A stretch of DNA of 64,000 bases from Niveibacterium microcysteis (GCF_017161445.1 NZ_CP071060.1:2108001-2172000); one strand, 5' to 3'; counted from the stretch's first letter, positions 1-10,136 are shown. Notes: generated by a model from the sequence alone, not told the origin. Made by a program: numbers and translations.

Positions 1-317
1 GCGCCTGGCGGCTGGCCAATCTTCCTCCGGTAATCCGGGCGCGCCTTCTTTCGGGGGCGGGTGACTGGTTTTGACTTGATCGGCATGTACTGCTCCGGTT
101 TGATCCAACTCATTGGTAATCGGACTCGCGCGCGGTTCCGCTTCTCAGATTACGGCAGCAGTCAGTATGATGCCGGCTCGTCGTTGCCGCAGCACTCCCC
201 CCAACGTTCGGCGCGCCCTCGATGGCTGCGCTCGTCCGTTTGCGGGCAGAGGCTTCCGGCAACTCCGGCGCATATGCGCCATTGCCCTGCATGGGCAGCA
301 TCTGACCAGGAGGCTTC
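1..317. other. Upstream region of pntAA, no gene recognised
   Basis: I see no coding region that I can support here. The short open frames on both strands have compositional bias typical of shadows and no recognisable motif. A TATGAT hexamer lies at 166-171 but has no matching -35 element, so I do not call a promoter. The end of the region carries the pntAA ribosome binding site AGGAGG at 308-313. Confidence 0.6.
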
Positions 318-1439
318 ATGGCACTGACGATCGGCGTTTTGGCCGAGCGAGTCACCGGCGAACGGCGCGTTGCGCTGGTCCCCGAGGTGGCTAAACGTTT
401 CAGGGCGCTCGGAGTCGAGCTTGTTGTTCAACGCGGCGCCGCCGACGCTGCCAGCATCGCAGAGGGCGATTTCGCCGATGTGCGCTGGGCAGACGGTGTC
501 GACGAGGTGCTCGCGGCGGACTTGGTGCTCGCAATCCAGCCGCCCTCCGACGAACTGATCGGCAAGCTCAAACCGGGTGTCGTGTTGGTTGCAGGCCTGC
601 AACCCTACCAGAGCGCGGATCGTGCCCGGCTGTTTGCCGAGCGCAAGATCACGACCTTCGCGATGGAACTGCTGCCGCGTATCTCGCGTGCGCAGAGCAT
701 GGATATCCTCTCATCGCAGGCGGCATGTTCCGGCTACCAGTGCGTACTGATCGCCGCCAGCCACTGCACCAAGTTCTTCCCGATGCTGACCTACGCGGCC
801 GGCACGATCCGGCCGGCAAAGGTGCTCGTCATCGGTGCGGGTGTCGCGGGTCTGCAGGCAATTGCGACGGCGCGCCGCATGGGTGCGATGGTCGAAGCCT
901 ACGACGTGCGTCCGGAAACCAAGGAGCAGATCGAATCCCTCGGCGCCAAGTTCGTCGATACCGGCGTATCTGCTGCGGGTACCGGCGGCTATGCCCGCGA
1001 ACTGACCGACGACGAGAAGCGTCAGCAGGCGGAGCGCCTTGGCAAGGCTGTTGCGCAATGCGACGCCCTGATCACCACTGCGGCGATCCCCGGCAAGAAG
1101 GCGCCGCAGATCATCTCCGCGGATATGGTTGCGAAGATGAAGACCGGTGCTGTCGTGGTCGACATGGCGGCTGAATCGGGCGGCAACGTTGCTGGCACCG
1201 TGGCTGGTGAGGCGGTTCGGGTTGGCCCCGCGCTGATCGTCGGCCCGACTAATCTGCCCAGCCGCATGGCCGCTCACTCGTCGGAGATGTTCTCCAAGAA
1301 CCTCTACAACTTCGTTTCGCCGATGATCAAGGATGGATCGCTGGCGATCGACTGGACCGACGAGGTGATCGCAGGTACCTGTCTCACGCACGACGGCGCG
1401 GTACGCCACGAAGGCGTGAAAAAGATTCTCGGACTTTGA
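318..1439 (+). CDS. pntAA: NAD(P)+ transhydrogenase subunit alpha, part 1
   Basis: This 373-aa protein is the soluble NAD(H)-binding domain I of the proton-translocating transhydrogenase, which moves hydride between NADH and NADP+ using the proton gradient. The N-terminus (LAERVTGERRVALVPE) is the AlaDH/PNT N-terminal signature. A Rossmann fold with the glycine motif IGAGVAGLQ lies near residues 172-180, and the C-terminal half has the family's SRMAAHSSEMFSKN region. The length matches the split-alpha form, in which domain I and the membrane part of alpha are separate genes. The start is fixed by AGGAGG four bases upstream. pntAB follows 12 bases later, so this is the first gene of an operon. 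The main role is NADPH supply. Confidence 0.96.
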   Translation: MALTIGVLAERVTGERRVALVPEVAKRFRALGVELVVQRGAADAASIAEGDFADVRWADGVDEVLAADLVLAIQPPSDELIGKLKPGVVLVAGLQPYQSADRARLFAERKITTFAMELLPRISRAQSMDILSSQAACSGYQCVLIAASHCTKFFPMLTYAAGTIRPAKVLVIGAGVAGLQAIATARRMGAMVEAYDVRPETKEQIESLGAKFVDTGVSAAGTGGYARELTDDEKRQQAERLGKAVAQCDALITTAAIPGKKAPQIISADMVAKMKTGAVVVDMAAESGGNVAGTVAGEAVRVGPALIVGPTNLPSRMAAHSSEMFSKNLYNFVSPMIKDGSLAIDWTDEVIAGTCLTHDGAVRHEGVKKILGL

Positions 1440-1451
1440 CGGAGCGCCGCA

Positions 1452-1754
1452 ATGGAAGGCTTCCTGGCAATTTACATCTTCATGCTGGCCGCATTTACCG
1501 GCTACGAGGTCATCGCGCGCGTGCCGGTGATCCTGCATACCCCGCTGATGTCGGGGTCCAACTTTGTGCACGGCGTGGTGCTGGTGGGTGCGATGGTGGC
1601 ACTCGGCAATGCTGACCCGAACGATCCGCTGCAACTGGCAATCGGTTTTGTTGCCGTGGTGCTCGGCGCGGCGAATGCGGCCGGCGGTTACGTGGTAACC
1701 GAACGGATGCTCGCCATGTTCAAGCGCGATGACCGCAAGGAGGCGGCCAAATGA
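1452..1754 (+). CDS. pntAB: NAD(P)+ transhydrogenase subunit alpha, part 2 (membrane)
   Basis: This 100-aa hydrophobic protein is the membrane part of the alpha subunit (domain II) and helps form the proton channel together with PntB. Three membrane segments are visible, roughly residues 2-20, 33-53 and 57-78, and the chain ends in a charged cytoplasmic tail (FKRDDRKEAAK). It follows pntAA by 12 bases and overlaps the pntB start by four bases (ATGA), which points to translational coupling. Size and position are those of the three-gene pnt operon common in proteobacteria. Confidence 0.95.
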   Translation: MEGFLAIYIFMLAAFTGYEVIARVPVILHTPLMSGSNFVHGVVLVGAMVALGNADPNDPLQLAIGFVAVVLGAANAAGGYVVTERMLAMFKRDDRKEAAK

Positions 1755-3130
1755 CCGGGGCAACTTGGCTGATCAATATTTCGTACTTCGTCGTTGCGGT
1801 CCTGTTCATTCTGGGCCTCAAGGCGATGGCCTCGCCGGTTTCGGCGCGCAAGGGCATCGTCTGGGCGGGCGCCGGCATGGTGCTGGCGACCGTGGTGACG
1901 TTCCTGACCCCGGACATGCGGAACATGCTGCTGATCGTCGTCGCATTGGCGCTCGGCGGTTCGCTGGCATGGTGGTCCGGCAAGGTCGTCAAGATGACCG
2001 ACATGCCGCAGATGGTCGCCATCTACAACGGCATGGGCGGTGGCGCTGCTGCAGCGATTGCCGCGCTGGAATTCGCGCGGGGTCATGTCACCGGCCCGGT
2101 CGTCACGACGCTCGCAACCTTGGGTGCGCTGATCGGTGCTGTGTCGTTCTCAGGTTCCTGCGTTGCTTGGGCGAAGCTGCAGGGCGTGATGCAGAAGGCG
2201 TTCCGTTTGCCGGCTCAGAACGCGGTGAACGTGGTGTTGGGCTTGGTGACGATCGGCTTTGGCGTAGCGATCGTGTTGGGCGGTCATCCGTCGCCCTTGC
2301 ACATCATCCTGTTCTTCGCACTGGCCTTGCTGCTGGGCGCCGTGTTGACGCTACCGATCGGTGGTGCCGACATGCCGGTCGTGATCTCGCTGTTCAATGC
2401 TTTCACGGGCCTCGCGGTGGGCTTTGAAGGCTATGTGCTGGGCAATCCGGCATTGATCATCGCCGGTATCGTCGTGGGCGCAGCCGGTACGCTGCTGACC
2501 CAGTTGATGGCCAAGGCGATGAACCGTCCGCTCACCAACATCCTGTTCCAGCCGATCACTGGCGAAGCGCAGGCTGGCGGCACGATCGCGGGTTCGATGA
2601 AGGAAGTCTCTGGCCTCGATGCGGCTGCAATGATGCGCTATGCGCAGAAGGTGATTGTTGTGCCGGGCTACGGCATGGCGGTGGCTGGCGCGCAGCACAA
2701 GGTCTGGGAAATGGCCCAGTTGCTCGAAAAGGAAGGCGTCGAGGTGAAGTTCGCGATTCACCCGGTTGCCGGCCGCATGCCGGGGCACATGAACGTGCTG
2801 CTCGCCGAAGCGGGTGTGCCGTACGACAAGATCTTCGACCTTGAAGAGATCAACGCCGAATTCCCGCTCGCCGACGTCGCCCTGGTGATTGGTGCAAACG
2901 ACGTGGTGAACCCGGTGGCGCGTACCGACAAGTCCAGCCCGATCTACGGCATGCCGATTCTGGATGCCGACAAGGCGCAGAACGTCATCGTGATCAAGCG
3001 CGGCAAGGGTGCGGGCTACTCGGGTATCGAGAACGCCCTGTTCTACGAGGATAACTGCCGCATGCTGTACGGCAGCGCACAGCAGGCCGTGGCGGACGTG
3101 ATCGCCCACGTGAAGGAAATGGCTGGCTGA
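1751..3130 (+). CDS. pntB: NAD(P)+ transhydrogenase subunit beta
   Basis: This 459-aa subunit carries the rest of the membrane domain (about eight to nine hydrophobic segments in residues 1-260) and the NADP(H)-binding domain III at the C-terminus. Domain III shows the family motif PGYGMAVAGAQ near residue 300, followed by HPVAGRMPGHMNVLLAEA and GANDVVNP, which bind NADP. It overlaps pntAB by four bases and ends just before a strong hairpin terminator, so pntAA-pntAB-pntB form one closed transcription unit. The membrane enzyme couples proton entry to NADPH formation. Confidence 0.96.
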   Translation: MTGATWLINISYFVVAVLFILGLKAMASPVSARKGIVWAGAGMVLATVVTFLTPDMRNMLLIVVALALGGSLAWWSGKVVKMTDMPQMVAIYNGMGGGAAAAIAALEFARGHVTGPVVTTLATLGALIGAVSFSGSCVAWAKLQGVMQKAFRLPAQNAVNVVLGLVTIGFGVAIVLGGHPSPLHIILFFALALLLGAVLTLPIGGADMPVVISLFNAFTGLAVGFEGYVLGNPALIIAGIVVGAAGTLLTQLMAKAMNRPLTNILFQPITGEAQAGGTIAGSMKEVSGLDAAAMMRYAQKVIVVPGYGMAVAGAQHKVWEMAQLLEKEGVEVKFAIHPVAGRMPGHMNVLLAEAGVPYDKIFDLEEINAEFPLADVALVIGANDVVNPVARTDKSSPIYGMPILDADKAQNVIVIKRGKGAGYSGIENALFYEDNCRMLYGSAQQAVADVIAHVKEMAG

Positions 3131-3147
3131 TTGTCGCTGAGCCAATG

Positions 3148-3177
3148 AAAAAGGCGCCGCAAGGCGCCTTTTCTTTT
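3148..3177. terminator. Bidirectional intrinsic terminator
   Basis: Perfect 8-bp stem AAGGCGCC (3151-3158) and GGCGCCTT (3163-3170) with loop GCAA, flanked by an A-run on the left and T-rich sequence on the right. It lies between the convergent ends of pntB and the DEAD-box helicase gene and can serve both. Confidence 0.9.
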
Positions 3178-3193
3178 GCGATGCGCTGTTAGT

Positions 3194-4609
3194 TCAGCGC
3201 CCGTTACCGCCGAGCAGCACAGGGATCGGACGACCTGCCTTGCGTGGCGCGCTGGGCTGGCTGATGGCCTTTCCGGGCACGACCGGGGCCGACTCGCTTT
3301 CGGCATACGGGCGGTTGAAATCAAAGCCATCGGCGGCAAGGTTCGGCTTGCGTTCGAGCGTGTCTGGCGCCGCGTGGCGGGGCCGCTCGCGATCAGGCGA
3401 GGCGTGGGCGCGACGGTCCGCGTTCTGGTTGCGCAGGATGCGGCGCGCCGAATCCGCCGTGGCGTCACTGCCGAAGCCGGGCACGACCTCTTGCGTGATC
3501 TTCAGCTTGATCAGCTTTTCAATCGCGGTGAGGCGCAGGTGCTCATCGGGTGACACCAGCGAGATCGCATTGCCTTGCTTCCCCGCACGGCCGGTTCGAC
3601 CAATCCGGTGGATGTAGTCTTCAGCGGTGGGCGGCAGCTCGTAGTTGATGACGCAGGGCAGGTCATCGATATCGAGTCCCCGCGCTGCGACGTCGGTGGC
3701 TACCAGCACGCGGATCGCGCCGCTCTTGAAGCCTTCGAGCGCTTCGGTTCGCTGTTGCTGGTTCTTGTCGCCGTGGATCGCATCGGCCGCGATGCCGTCT
3801 TTCTGCAACTGGCGGGCTAGGCGCGCGCAGGCGAGCTTCGTGCTGCAGAACACCAGCACTTGAGGCGCGGCCACATCCTCAAGCAGCAGCCAGGTCAGCA
3901 GATCGCGCTTTACCGCGCCCGGAACCGGGTGCACGCGGTGCGTGATCGTCTCGCTGACCATGTTCCGGCGAGCGACTTCGATCAGCTGCGGGCTCTTGAG
4001 CATCGAGTCGGCGAGCTTCTTGATCTCGTCCGAGAAGGTGGCCGAGAACAGCAGGCTCTGACGTTGCGACGGAAGCAGCGCCAGGATGCGGCGGATGTCC
4101 GGGATGAAGCCCATGTCCAGCATGCGGTCGGCTTCGTCGAGCACGACGAATTCGACCTGGCCGAGCGAAATGCTGCGTTGCTCGACGTGGTCGAGAAGCC
4201 GGCCCGGCGTCGCTACCACGACCTCCACGCCGCGGCGCAGCTCATCGAGCTGCGGTTTGATGTCCACGCCACCGTAGATACAGGCGGCCCGGAGCGGGAG
4301 GTATTTCGCGTAGGTTTGCACCGATTCGTGCACCTGCATCGCCAGTTCGCGGGTCGGCGCAAGAATCAGCGCCCGTACCGGGTGGCGGGCCGGCGACGCG
4401 CTGGTATTGGCCCAGCGCGAGAGTTTGTGCAGCAAGGGCAGCGTGAAGCCCGCTGTCTTGCCGGTGCCGGTCTGAGCGCCGCCCATGACGTCGCGACCCT
4501 CCAGCACAACGGGGATCGCCTGACGCTGGATTGGCGTTGGCTCGCTGTAGCCCGCTTCTTCAACGGCGCGCAGCAATTCGGGAATCAGACCGAGTTCGGA
4601 AAACGACAT
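3194..4609 (-). CDS. DEAD-box ATP-dependent RNA helicase, RhlE type
   Basis: This 471-aa protein has all the helicase motifs in order: the Q motif ([14 protein letters not shown]), motif I AQTGTGKT, Ia PTRELA, Ib [31 protein letters not shown] and [12 protein letters not shown]. After about residue 370 a basic, low-complexity tail begins ([27 protein letters not shown]), which is typical of RhlE-like enzymes that remodel ribosomal precursors or help degradosome-type RNA turnover. It stands alone on the minus strand between convergent pntB and pabBC. A second helicase of the same superfamily lies at 48.5 kb, so RhlE versus SrmB or DbpA-like naming is only approximate. The Q-motif type and tail favour RhlE. 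Confidence 0.92.
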   Translation of the reverse strand: MSFSELGLIPELLRAVEEAGYSEPTPIQRQAIPVVLEGRDVMGGAQTGTGKTAGFTLPLLHKLSRWANTSASPARHPVRALILAPTRELAMQVHESVQTYAKYLPLRAACIYGGVDIKPQLDELRRGVEVVVATPGRLLDHVEQRSISLGQVEFVVLDEADRMLDMGFIPDIRRILALLPSQRQSLLFSATFSDEIKKLADSMLKSPQLIEVARRNMVSETITHRVHPVPGAVKRDLLTWLLLEDVAAPQVLVFCSTKLACARLARQLQKDGIAADAIHGDKNQQQRTEALEGFKSGAIRVLVATDVAARGLDIDDLPCVINYELPPTAEDYIHRIGRTGRAGKQGNAISLVSPDEHLRLTAIEKLIKLKITQEVVPGFGSDATADSARRILRNQNADRRAHASPDRERPRHAAPDTLERKPNLAADGFDFNRPYAESESAPVVPGKAISQPSAPRKAGRPIPVLLGGNGR

Positions 4610-4767
4610 AGGTACCCATCAAGCGCGGCAGCAGGACGCCCTGCGAATTCGCCGCGCGGATTCAAGAAGGGCGGGATTATAGGCCTTAGGTCGGCGCATT
4701 GCCCGATGTTTTTCGGCTTGTCAAGCCAGAAGGCGGCTACGCGTTGGCTGCAAGCCACAGCCGGCGC

Positions 4768-6585
4768 TCATTCGACGAGGCTTACGGCGAGCAGTCCGCG
4801 CAATGCGTTGCTGACGTAAATCGCCTCGGCGCGCAGCAGATCGCGGCGGTAGAGGCGTGCCTCTGCGGCCTGACCGGCTTCCAGCAGGGTCTGCCGCATC
4901 ACGCCAGGCAAGAGCCCGCAGGCAATGGGGGGCGTCAGCAATTGCCCGCCGATCTTCAGGAAGACGTTGCTGCGGGCGCCTTCGCACAGTTCGCTGGCTT
5001 CATTGAAGAACAGCGCGTCAAAGTGCCCGTCGGCAATGGCTTGCTGCAGGGCGCCGTCGTAGAGCGTGCGGCGGGTCGTCTTGTGGCGGAGGAGGTAGTC
5101 ATCCGCGCGCAGTCGCTCGGGGGCTAGCCTCACCGTCGGATGTGCTGGCAGGGGATCAAGCCGGGCATGGGTAATCGCCAGCGCACCGTCCGCGGAAAGT
5201 GCGAGCCGCACACGGTGCGGGCCCTCGTCGGACAGGTCGGCAGCCGTGCGTGCCAGCAGCACACGCGCGCTGCCGGCGTCGAACGAAAAGCCGAGTGCCG
5301 ACGCGGAGCGCCCGAGGCGGGCGAGATGGTGTTCGAGAAGCGGGAAGGGGTGTTTGCCTCCGTCGCAGCGCAAGGTCTCGAACAAGGCAAACTCGGGTTT
5401 GAGTTGCGTTGCGAAACGGGCTTTGACGTGGCATTCCGCCCATTCTGCGGCGGCGTCTGAATCGGCGACGATGCCGCTGCCAATGCCCATGTGTGCGTCA
5501 CCGTGCTGATTGAGTTCCATGGTGCGGATCGGAACGTTGAGGCTGAAGCTGCGATCCGGCGCCAGCCAGCCCAACGCTCCGCAATACAGGCCGCGCGGTG
5601 CGGCTTCCAATTCGCGGATGATCTCCATCGCGCGGATCTTGGGCGCACCGGTTACCGAGCCACACGGGTAGAGGGCGCTGAAGACCTCACCGAGGCCGGC
5701 GCTCACGGGGGCTGCGACGACGGTCGAGGTCATCTGGTGGAGCGTCGCGTAGTCTTCGATCTCGAACAGGCGCTCAACCCGGACGCCGCCTTTGGGCGCT
5801 AGCCTGCCAAGGTCGTTGCGAAGCAGATCGACGATCATCAGGTTCTCGGCGCGATCCTTGACGGACTCGGCAAGGGCTTGCGCTTGCCCGCGCGGCGCCG
5901 TGCCTTTCATCGGCCGCGTGACGAGGCGCTTGCCCTCCCGCGCGACGAACAATTCCGGTGAGCGCGACAGGATGGTGCCTTCGGCGTGACGCAGGTAGCC
6001 GCCATGCCGTACCGGTTGGGCGGTGCGCAGGCGGTCGTAGAGCGCCAGCGGATGGCCGTAGCTTCGCGCGCGGACGGGAAACGTGAAATTCACCTGGTAG
6101 CAGTCACCCAGGCCGATCAGATGTCGGATTCGCTCAAGCGCGGCGCGGTATGCGCGTTCGTCCAAACCGAACTGCAGCTCGCCCAGGCCGGCCCGGGCCT
6201 CGTCATCTTTCAGAAGCGCCAAAGCGTCTGCAACGAGTGCGTCGGTCGTGGGTCGATCAAGTACATCGCATCGTAGCCAACGCCACGCCTGCAGCAGTGG
6301 GCGCCCGGTTTGCGGAAGGCGCGCCGCAAGGCTTGGCTCCAGCGCGTAGCCCAATTCGTAGTCGGCTGCGAGCGTGATCCATTCGCCAGCCTCGTTTGCC
6401 GCTTCGATTGCAGCGAGCGCGCTGGCCACCGTGGGGCCATCCCACGTCAGCACCATGCCTGCCGGCTGCGAGAACACGCGCGTCAGCCCATCGGCGTCGA
6501 GGTTGTTCTCGAACAGGGCGATGGGCTCGTTCCCGGCCAGGCGGCTTGCGAGTTCGGAAAGAATGGGTGAGATCGGGGTCGGCAC
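4768..6585 (-). CDS. pabBC: Aminodeoxychorismate synthase component I fused to aminodeoxychorismate lyase
   Basis: This 605-aa protein joins two steps of 4-aminobenzoate (folate precursor) synthesis. Residues 1 to about 350 are a chorismate-binding domain: SRSPELFVAREG, TRPMKGTAPRG, DRAENLMIVDLLRNDLGR and PCGSVTGAPKIRAMEII are classic PabB/TrpE active-site blocks. Residues from about 355 are a class IV aminotransferase fold. FALFETLR opens it, HKTTRR contains the likely PLP lysine, and NEASELCEGARSNVF is the PabC signature. The fused arrangement occurs in several proteobacteria and removes the need for separate pabB and pabC. No pabA (glutaminase) lies in the window. It is a single gene, with 158 bases between it and the helicase downstream. 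Confidence 0.93.
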   Translation of the reverse strand: MPTPISPILSELASRLAGNEPIALFENNLDADGLTRVFSQPAGMVLTWDGPTVASALAAIEAANEAGEWITLAADYELGYALEPSLAARLPQTGRPLLQAWRWLRCDVLDRPTTDALVADALALLKDDEARAGLGELQFGLDERAYRAALERIRHLIGLGDCYQVNFTFPVRARSYGHPLALYDRLRTAQPVRHGGYLRHAEGTILSRSPELFVAREGKRLVTRPMKGTAPRGQAQALAESVKDRAENLMIVDLLRNDLGRLAPKGGVRVERLFEIEDYATLHQMTSTVVAAPVSAGLGEVFSALYPCGSVTGAPKIRAMEIIRELEAAPRGLYCGALGWLAPDRSFSLNVPIRTMELNQHGDAHMGIGSGIVADSDAAAEWAECHVKARFATQLKPEFALFETLRCDGGKHPFPLLEHHLARLGRSASALGFSFDAGSARVLLARTAADLSDEGPHRVRLALSADGALAITHARLDPLPAHPTVRLAPERLRADDYLLRHKTTRRTLYDGALQQAIADGHFDALFFNEASELCEGARSNVFLKIGGQLLTPPIACGLLPGVMRQTLLEAGQAAEARLYRRDLLRAEAIYVSNALRGLLAVSLVE

Positions 6586-6890
6586 CGGTTTGCTGCGTGG
6601 CGTGAGCCCCGGCTTTGCCGAGGTGTGCTGGCGACTCTACCGAGGGGGCTGTGACACAACAATCAGGGCGACCGGATTGGTGCCGCGCGCAAGCGCGACT
6701 GTTGTGAAATTGCCAATCCAATAGCGGTAAACCACAAAATCCGCCATTGGCTTGTGCATGCCCCGCAGCCTCGCGCGAAGGTTGCGCATCGGCCGTGCCG
6801 GCGCCCGGCGCTGCAGCTCAGCATCTCACTCGCGAGGCCGTTAACCCCTTGCAGGCGCGTTGCCGATGCGACGCGAGGGAGGGCAGTCAC
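6586..6890. other. Divergent intergenic region pabBC / glpD
   Basis: This 305-base gap lies between the divergent pabBC and glpD starts. An open frame from 6747 runs in phase into glpD, but its 48 extra residues (Cys, Ala and Pro rich, without hydrophobic pattern) precede the true FAD-binding start and are not typical of GlpD. I see no clear promoter hexamers and no recognisable GlpR operator. Both promoters presumably lie here. Confidence 0.55.
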
Positions 6891-8390
6891 TTGGCGGCTT
6901 ACGACCTGTTTGTGGTGGGCGGCGGCATCAACGGCGCGGGCATCGCGCGCGATGCCGCGGGGCGCGGCTTGTCGGTGATGTTGTGCGAGCAGGATGATCT
7001 CGCCTCACACACCTCAAGCGCCAGCACAAAGCTGATTCATGGCGGGCTTCGATACCTCGAATACCGTGAGTTCGGCCTGGTGCGAAAGGCGCTGCAGGAA
7101 CGCGAGGTGCTGTTGCGAGCGGCGCCCCACATCATCGGCCCGATGCGGTTCGTGATGCCCCACGACGAGGGGCAACGGCCCGCCTGGATGATCCGCGCCG
7201 GCTTGTTCCTGTACGACCACCTCGCGGTTCGCGAGCGTTTGCCGGGCTCGTGCGGTGTCGATCTGCGAAGGCACCCGGCCGGGCATGCCTTGCAGCCGGC
7301 GTTCGTGCGTGGTTTTGAATACTCGGATGCCTGGGTTCAGGACGCGCGCCTGGTCGTGCTCAATGCCATGGACGCCCACGAGCGCGGCGCGAGAATCGCC
7401 ACCCGCACGTCACTTGTGGCAGCACGGCGGGACGACGAGGCCTGGTCGCTGACGCTGCAGAACCAGAATGGTGGTCGCGAGGCGGTGTCCGCGAGAATGC
7501 TGGTCAATGCTGCCGGGCCGTGGGTCAGCAGCCTGTTGCATGGCGTCCTGCGCGTCGGTAGCGCCAAGGCGGTGCGCCTCGTGAAAGGCAGCCACATCGT
7601 CGTGCGTCGCCGCTTTGAGCACCCGTATGCCTACATCTTCCAGAATCCTGATCGTCGGATCATCTTTGCGATTCCGTTTGAGCGCGACTACAGCTTGATT
7701 GGCACGACGGATCTCGACTACCGAGGCGATCCGGCCAAGGTGGCAATCGAGCCCGATGAGGTCAGCTACCTGTGCCGCATGGCCAATCGTTACTTCCTGG
7801 AACCGATCCGGCCGGATGAGGTGGCATGGCAGTTCTCAGGCGTCCGCCCTTTGCTCGACGATGATGCAGGCGAGGCGGCCAGCGTGACGCGCGACTACGC
7901 GCTGGAGCTCGACACCGCGCGCGCGCCCTTGCTGTCTGTCTTCGGTGGCAAGCTCACGACCTACCGAAAACTAGCCGAAGAGGTGATGGAATCCGTGGCC
8001 TCACAGTTGGGCAACAGCGCGCCGCCCTGGACGGCCGACGCGCCTTTGCCCGGCGGCGACCTGCCTGGTGCAGATATCGATGCCTTCATGCAGTGTCAGC
8101 TGCAGCGCTGGCCAAGGCTCCCATCGGCCCTGATCGAACGTTATGCGCGCACTTACGGTAGCCGCATGGAAGCGCTGCTGGATGGCGTCGCGGACACGGC
8201 GGATCTTGGTGACGAGATCATTCCTGGCCTGTTCGAGAGCGAAGCACGTTACCTCATGCGGGAGGAGTTCGCCCGGACGGCGGAGGACATCCTGTGGCGG
8301 CGCACCAAGCTCGGCCTCGGCCTGGCGGACGAGGAAGTCGGTGCGTTGCAGCGCTGGATCGAGCGACACCGTGCGGGGCTGGGCGACTAG
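6891..8390 (+). CDS. glpD: Glycerol-3-phosphate dehydrogenase, aerobic FAD-dependent
   Basis: This enzyme oxidises sn-glycerol 3-phosphate to dihydroxyacetone phosphate at the inner face of the membrane and passes electrons to ubiquinone. The N-terminal FAD-binding motif VVGGGINGAG lies at residues 8-17, followed by the GlpD signature TSSASTKLIHGGLRYLE and, further on, FQNPDRRIIFAIPFE and GGKLTTYRKLAE. I chose the TTG at 6891 as the start. It gives 499 aa beginning MAAYDLFVVGGG, and GAGGGAGGG at 6875-6883 sits seven bases upstream. The in-frame ATG at 6747 would add 48 residues absent from the family. glpK follows after 45 bases, so the two form the glycerol catabolic operon. Confidence 0.95.
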   Translation: MAAYDLFVVGGGINGAGIARDAAGRGLSVMLCEQDDLASHTSSASTKLIHGGLRYLEYREFGLVRKALQEREVLLRAAPHIIGPMRFVMPHDEGQRPAWMIRAGLFLYDHLAVRERLPGSCGVDLRRHPAGHALQPAFVRGFEYSDAWVQDARLVVLNAMDAHERGARIATRTSLVAARRDDEAWSLTLQNQNGGREAVSARMLVNAAGPWVSSLLHGVLRVGSAKAVRLVKGSHIVVRRRFEHPYAYIFQNPDRRIIFAIPFERDYSLIGTTDLDYRGDPAKVAIEPDEVSYLCRMANRYFLEPIRPDEVAWQFSGVRPLLDDDAGEAASVTRDYALELDTARAPLLSVFGGKLTTYRKLAEEVMESVASQLGNSAPPWTADAPLPGGDLPGADIDAFMQCQLQRWPRLPSALIERYARTYGSRMEALLDGVADTADLGDEIIPGLFESEARYLMREEFARTAEDILWRRTKLGLGLADEEVGALQRWIERHRAGLGD

Positions 8391-8435
8391 CCACCCGGCC
8401 GCGTACGATCACGGATCCTGAGGGGAGGCGAACGC

Positions 8436-9923
8436 ATGGCGTATCTGATGGCGCTGGATCAGGGGACGACCAGTTCCCGGACGATCATCTTTGACGAAGG
8501 CGGCGCGATCATCGCGATGGCGCAGCAGGAGTTCCCCCAGCGCTATCCGCAGCCCGGCTGGGTCGAGCACGATCCGGAGGCAATCTGGCAAAGCCAGCTC
8601 GATACCGCGCGGCAGGCCTTGGCGAAGGCCGGCATCGGCGCGCGCGACGTAGCCGCCATGGGCATCACGAACCAGCGTGAGACGACCTTGGTATGGGAAC
8701 GTCAGAGCGGTCGCGCGATTCATCCCGCGATCGTGTGGCAGGACCGCCGTACCGCCGCCCACTGTGCGGCGCTCCGGGATGCCGGGCTGGCCGACATGTT
8801 CCGTGAGCGGACCGGGCTCGTGCTGGATCCCTATTTTTCCGGCACCAAGCTCGCGTGGATACTCGATGCGGTGCCCGGCGCGCGGGAGCGTGCAGCGCGC
8901 GGCGAACTGGCTTTCGGCACCGTCGATACCTGGCTGATCTGGCGGCTCACCGGCGGGCGAGTGCATGCGACGGATGTCAGCAACGCGTCGCGCACGCTGA
9001 TGTACAACATCCGCGACCATTGCTGGGACGATGAGTTGCTGGCGCACCTGAACGTGCCGCGCGAGTTGCTGCCGGAGGTTCGGCCTTCTGCGGCCGATTT
9101 TGGCGAAACACTCCCCGATCGGTTGGGGGCGCCAGTGCGCATCGGCGGTGTGGCCGGCGATCAGCAAGCCGCCCTGTTCGGCCAAGGGTGTGTTGCCCCG
9201 GGCATGGTCAAGAACACCTACGGCACCGGTTGCTTCATGTTGATGCACACCGGCGAAGTGGCGACGCCTTCGCGCAATGGGCTGCTGACGACCGCCGCGG
9301 CGCAAACCGACGCGACGCCGGTGTTCGCCATCGAAGGCAGCGTGTTCGTCGGTGGTGCAGTCGTCCAGTGGCTGCGCGACGGACTCGGCATCATCCGCAG
9401 CGCGGCCGAGGTAGAGGCGCTTGCGCGATCGGTGCCGGATTCCGATGGTGTCTGCTTCGTGCCGGCCTTCGCCGGGCTTGGCTCGCCGTACTGGGACCCG
9501 TTCGCGCGCGGCAGCCTGTTCGGCCTCACACGGGGAACGACTCGCGCGCACATTGCCCGGGCGGCGCTCGAATCGATCGCCTTCCAGTCGGCCGAGTTGC
9601 TGGCCGCCATGGAAGCCGATGCGGGACTTCAGATCGAGTCGATGCGGGTGGATGGCGGCGCTTGCGCCAACGATTTGCTGATGCAGATTCAGGCAGATCT
9701 TCTCGGTGTACCGGTACTGCGGCCCCGGGTGACCGAAAGCACGGCGCTGGGCGCCGCGCGACTCGCAGCCCGCTACGTGGGCATTGGGTCCGACCCCTCG
9801 TCGCCAGACGGTGAGATCGAGCGCGCTTTCGCACCCGCCATATCGCGCGACGAGGCGGCCCGGCGTCTCGCGCGCTGGCGCGACGCAGTCGGCCGCAGCC
9901 GGGCCTGGGCCACGGAAGAATGA
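8436..9923 (+). CDS. glpK: Glycerol kinase
   Basis: This 495-aa FGGY-family kinase phosphorylates glycerol to sn-glycerol 3-phosphate, the substrate of the GlpD encoded just upstream. The start [19 protein letters not shown] is the ATP-binding phosphate-1 loop of glycerol kinases. Further blocks are [47 protein letters not shown] and [13 protein letters not shown]. Length matches the family (about 500 aa). It overlaps the next small gene by four bases (ATGA). No glycerol facilitator (glpF) or GlpR repressor gene is in the window. Confidence 0.97.
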   Translation: MAYLMALDQGTTSSRTIIFDEGGAIIAMAQQEFPQRYPQPGWVEHDPEAIWQSQLDTARQALAKAGIGARDVAAMGITNQRETTLVWERQSGRAIHPAIVWQDRRTAAHCAALRDAGLADMFRERTGLVLDPYFSGTKLAWILDAVPGARERAARGELAFGTVDTWLIWRLTGGRVHATDVSNASRTLMYNIRDHCWDDELLAHLNVPRELLPEVRPSAADFGETLPDRLGAPVRIGGVAGDQQAALFGQGCVAPGMVKNTYGTGCFMLMHTGEVATPSRNGLLTTAAAQTDATPVFAIEGSVFVGGAVVQWLRDGLGIIRSAAEVEALARSVPDSDGVCFVPAFAGLGSPYWDPFARGSLFGLTRGTTRAHIARAALESIAFQSAELLAAMEADAGLQIESMRVDGGACANDLLMQIQADLLGVPVLRPRVTESTALGAARLAARYVGIGSDPSSPDGEIERAFAPAISRDEAARRLARWRDAVGRSRAWATEE

Positions 9924-10135
9924 GCGCGCACGGACGAGGCGCGGTGTTCGCTTGGCGAAAGACGGCCGACGATCGCGTCTTCATCGACTGGCATGGTCGT
10001 ACCGTCACGGTGCTGGCTGGCACCGATGCGAGCCGATTTCTGGCACGCATCGCGACCGCTGACGATGCGACTGCACAAGGCTTGATGGCGCGCGCCACAG
10101 GCAACTTCCGCCGCGGAAACGAAGGCGGGCGATGA
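9920..10135 (+). CDS. Small conserved-looking hypothetical protein in the glp operon
   Basis: This 71-aa protein starts inside the glpK stop (ATGA overlap) and ends one base before the next gene, so it is very likely translated as part of the operon. I recognise no named domain. It is soluble with no signal peptide. The core ([23 protein letters not shown]) looks like a compact beta-rich fold, followed by an Ala-rich helix and the ending [11 protein letters not shown] recall similar uncharacterised small proteins in proteobacteria but cannot assign a function. Gene-tight packing is the main evidence that it is real. Confidence 0.7.
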   Translation: MSAHGRGAVFAWRKTADDRVFIDWHGRTVTVLAGTDASRFLARIATADDATAQGLMARATGNFRRGNEGGR

Positions 10136-10136
10136 C

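Noticed and set aside
6747..6890. 48-residue N-terminal extension of GlpD
   Set aside because: The TTG at 6891 has a strong Shine-Dalgarno and gives the canonical MAAYDLFVVGGG start. The extension is Cys/Ala/Pro-rich.
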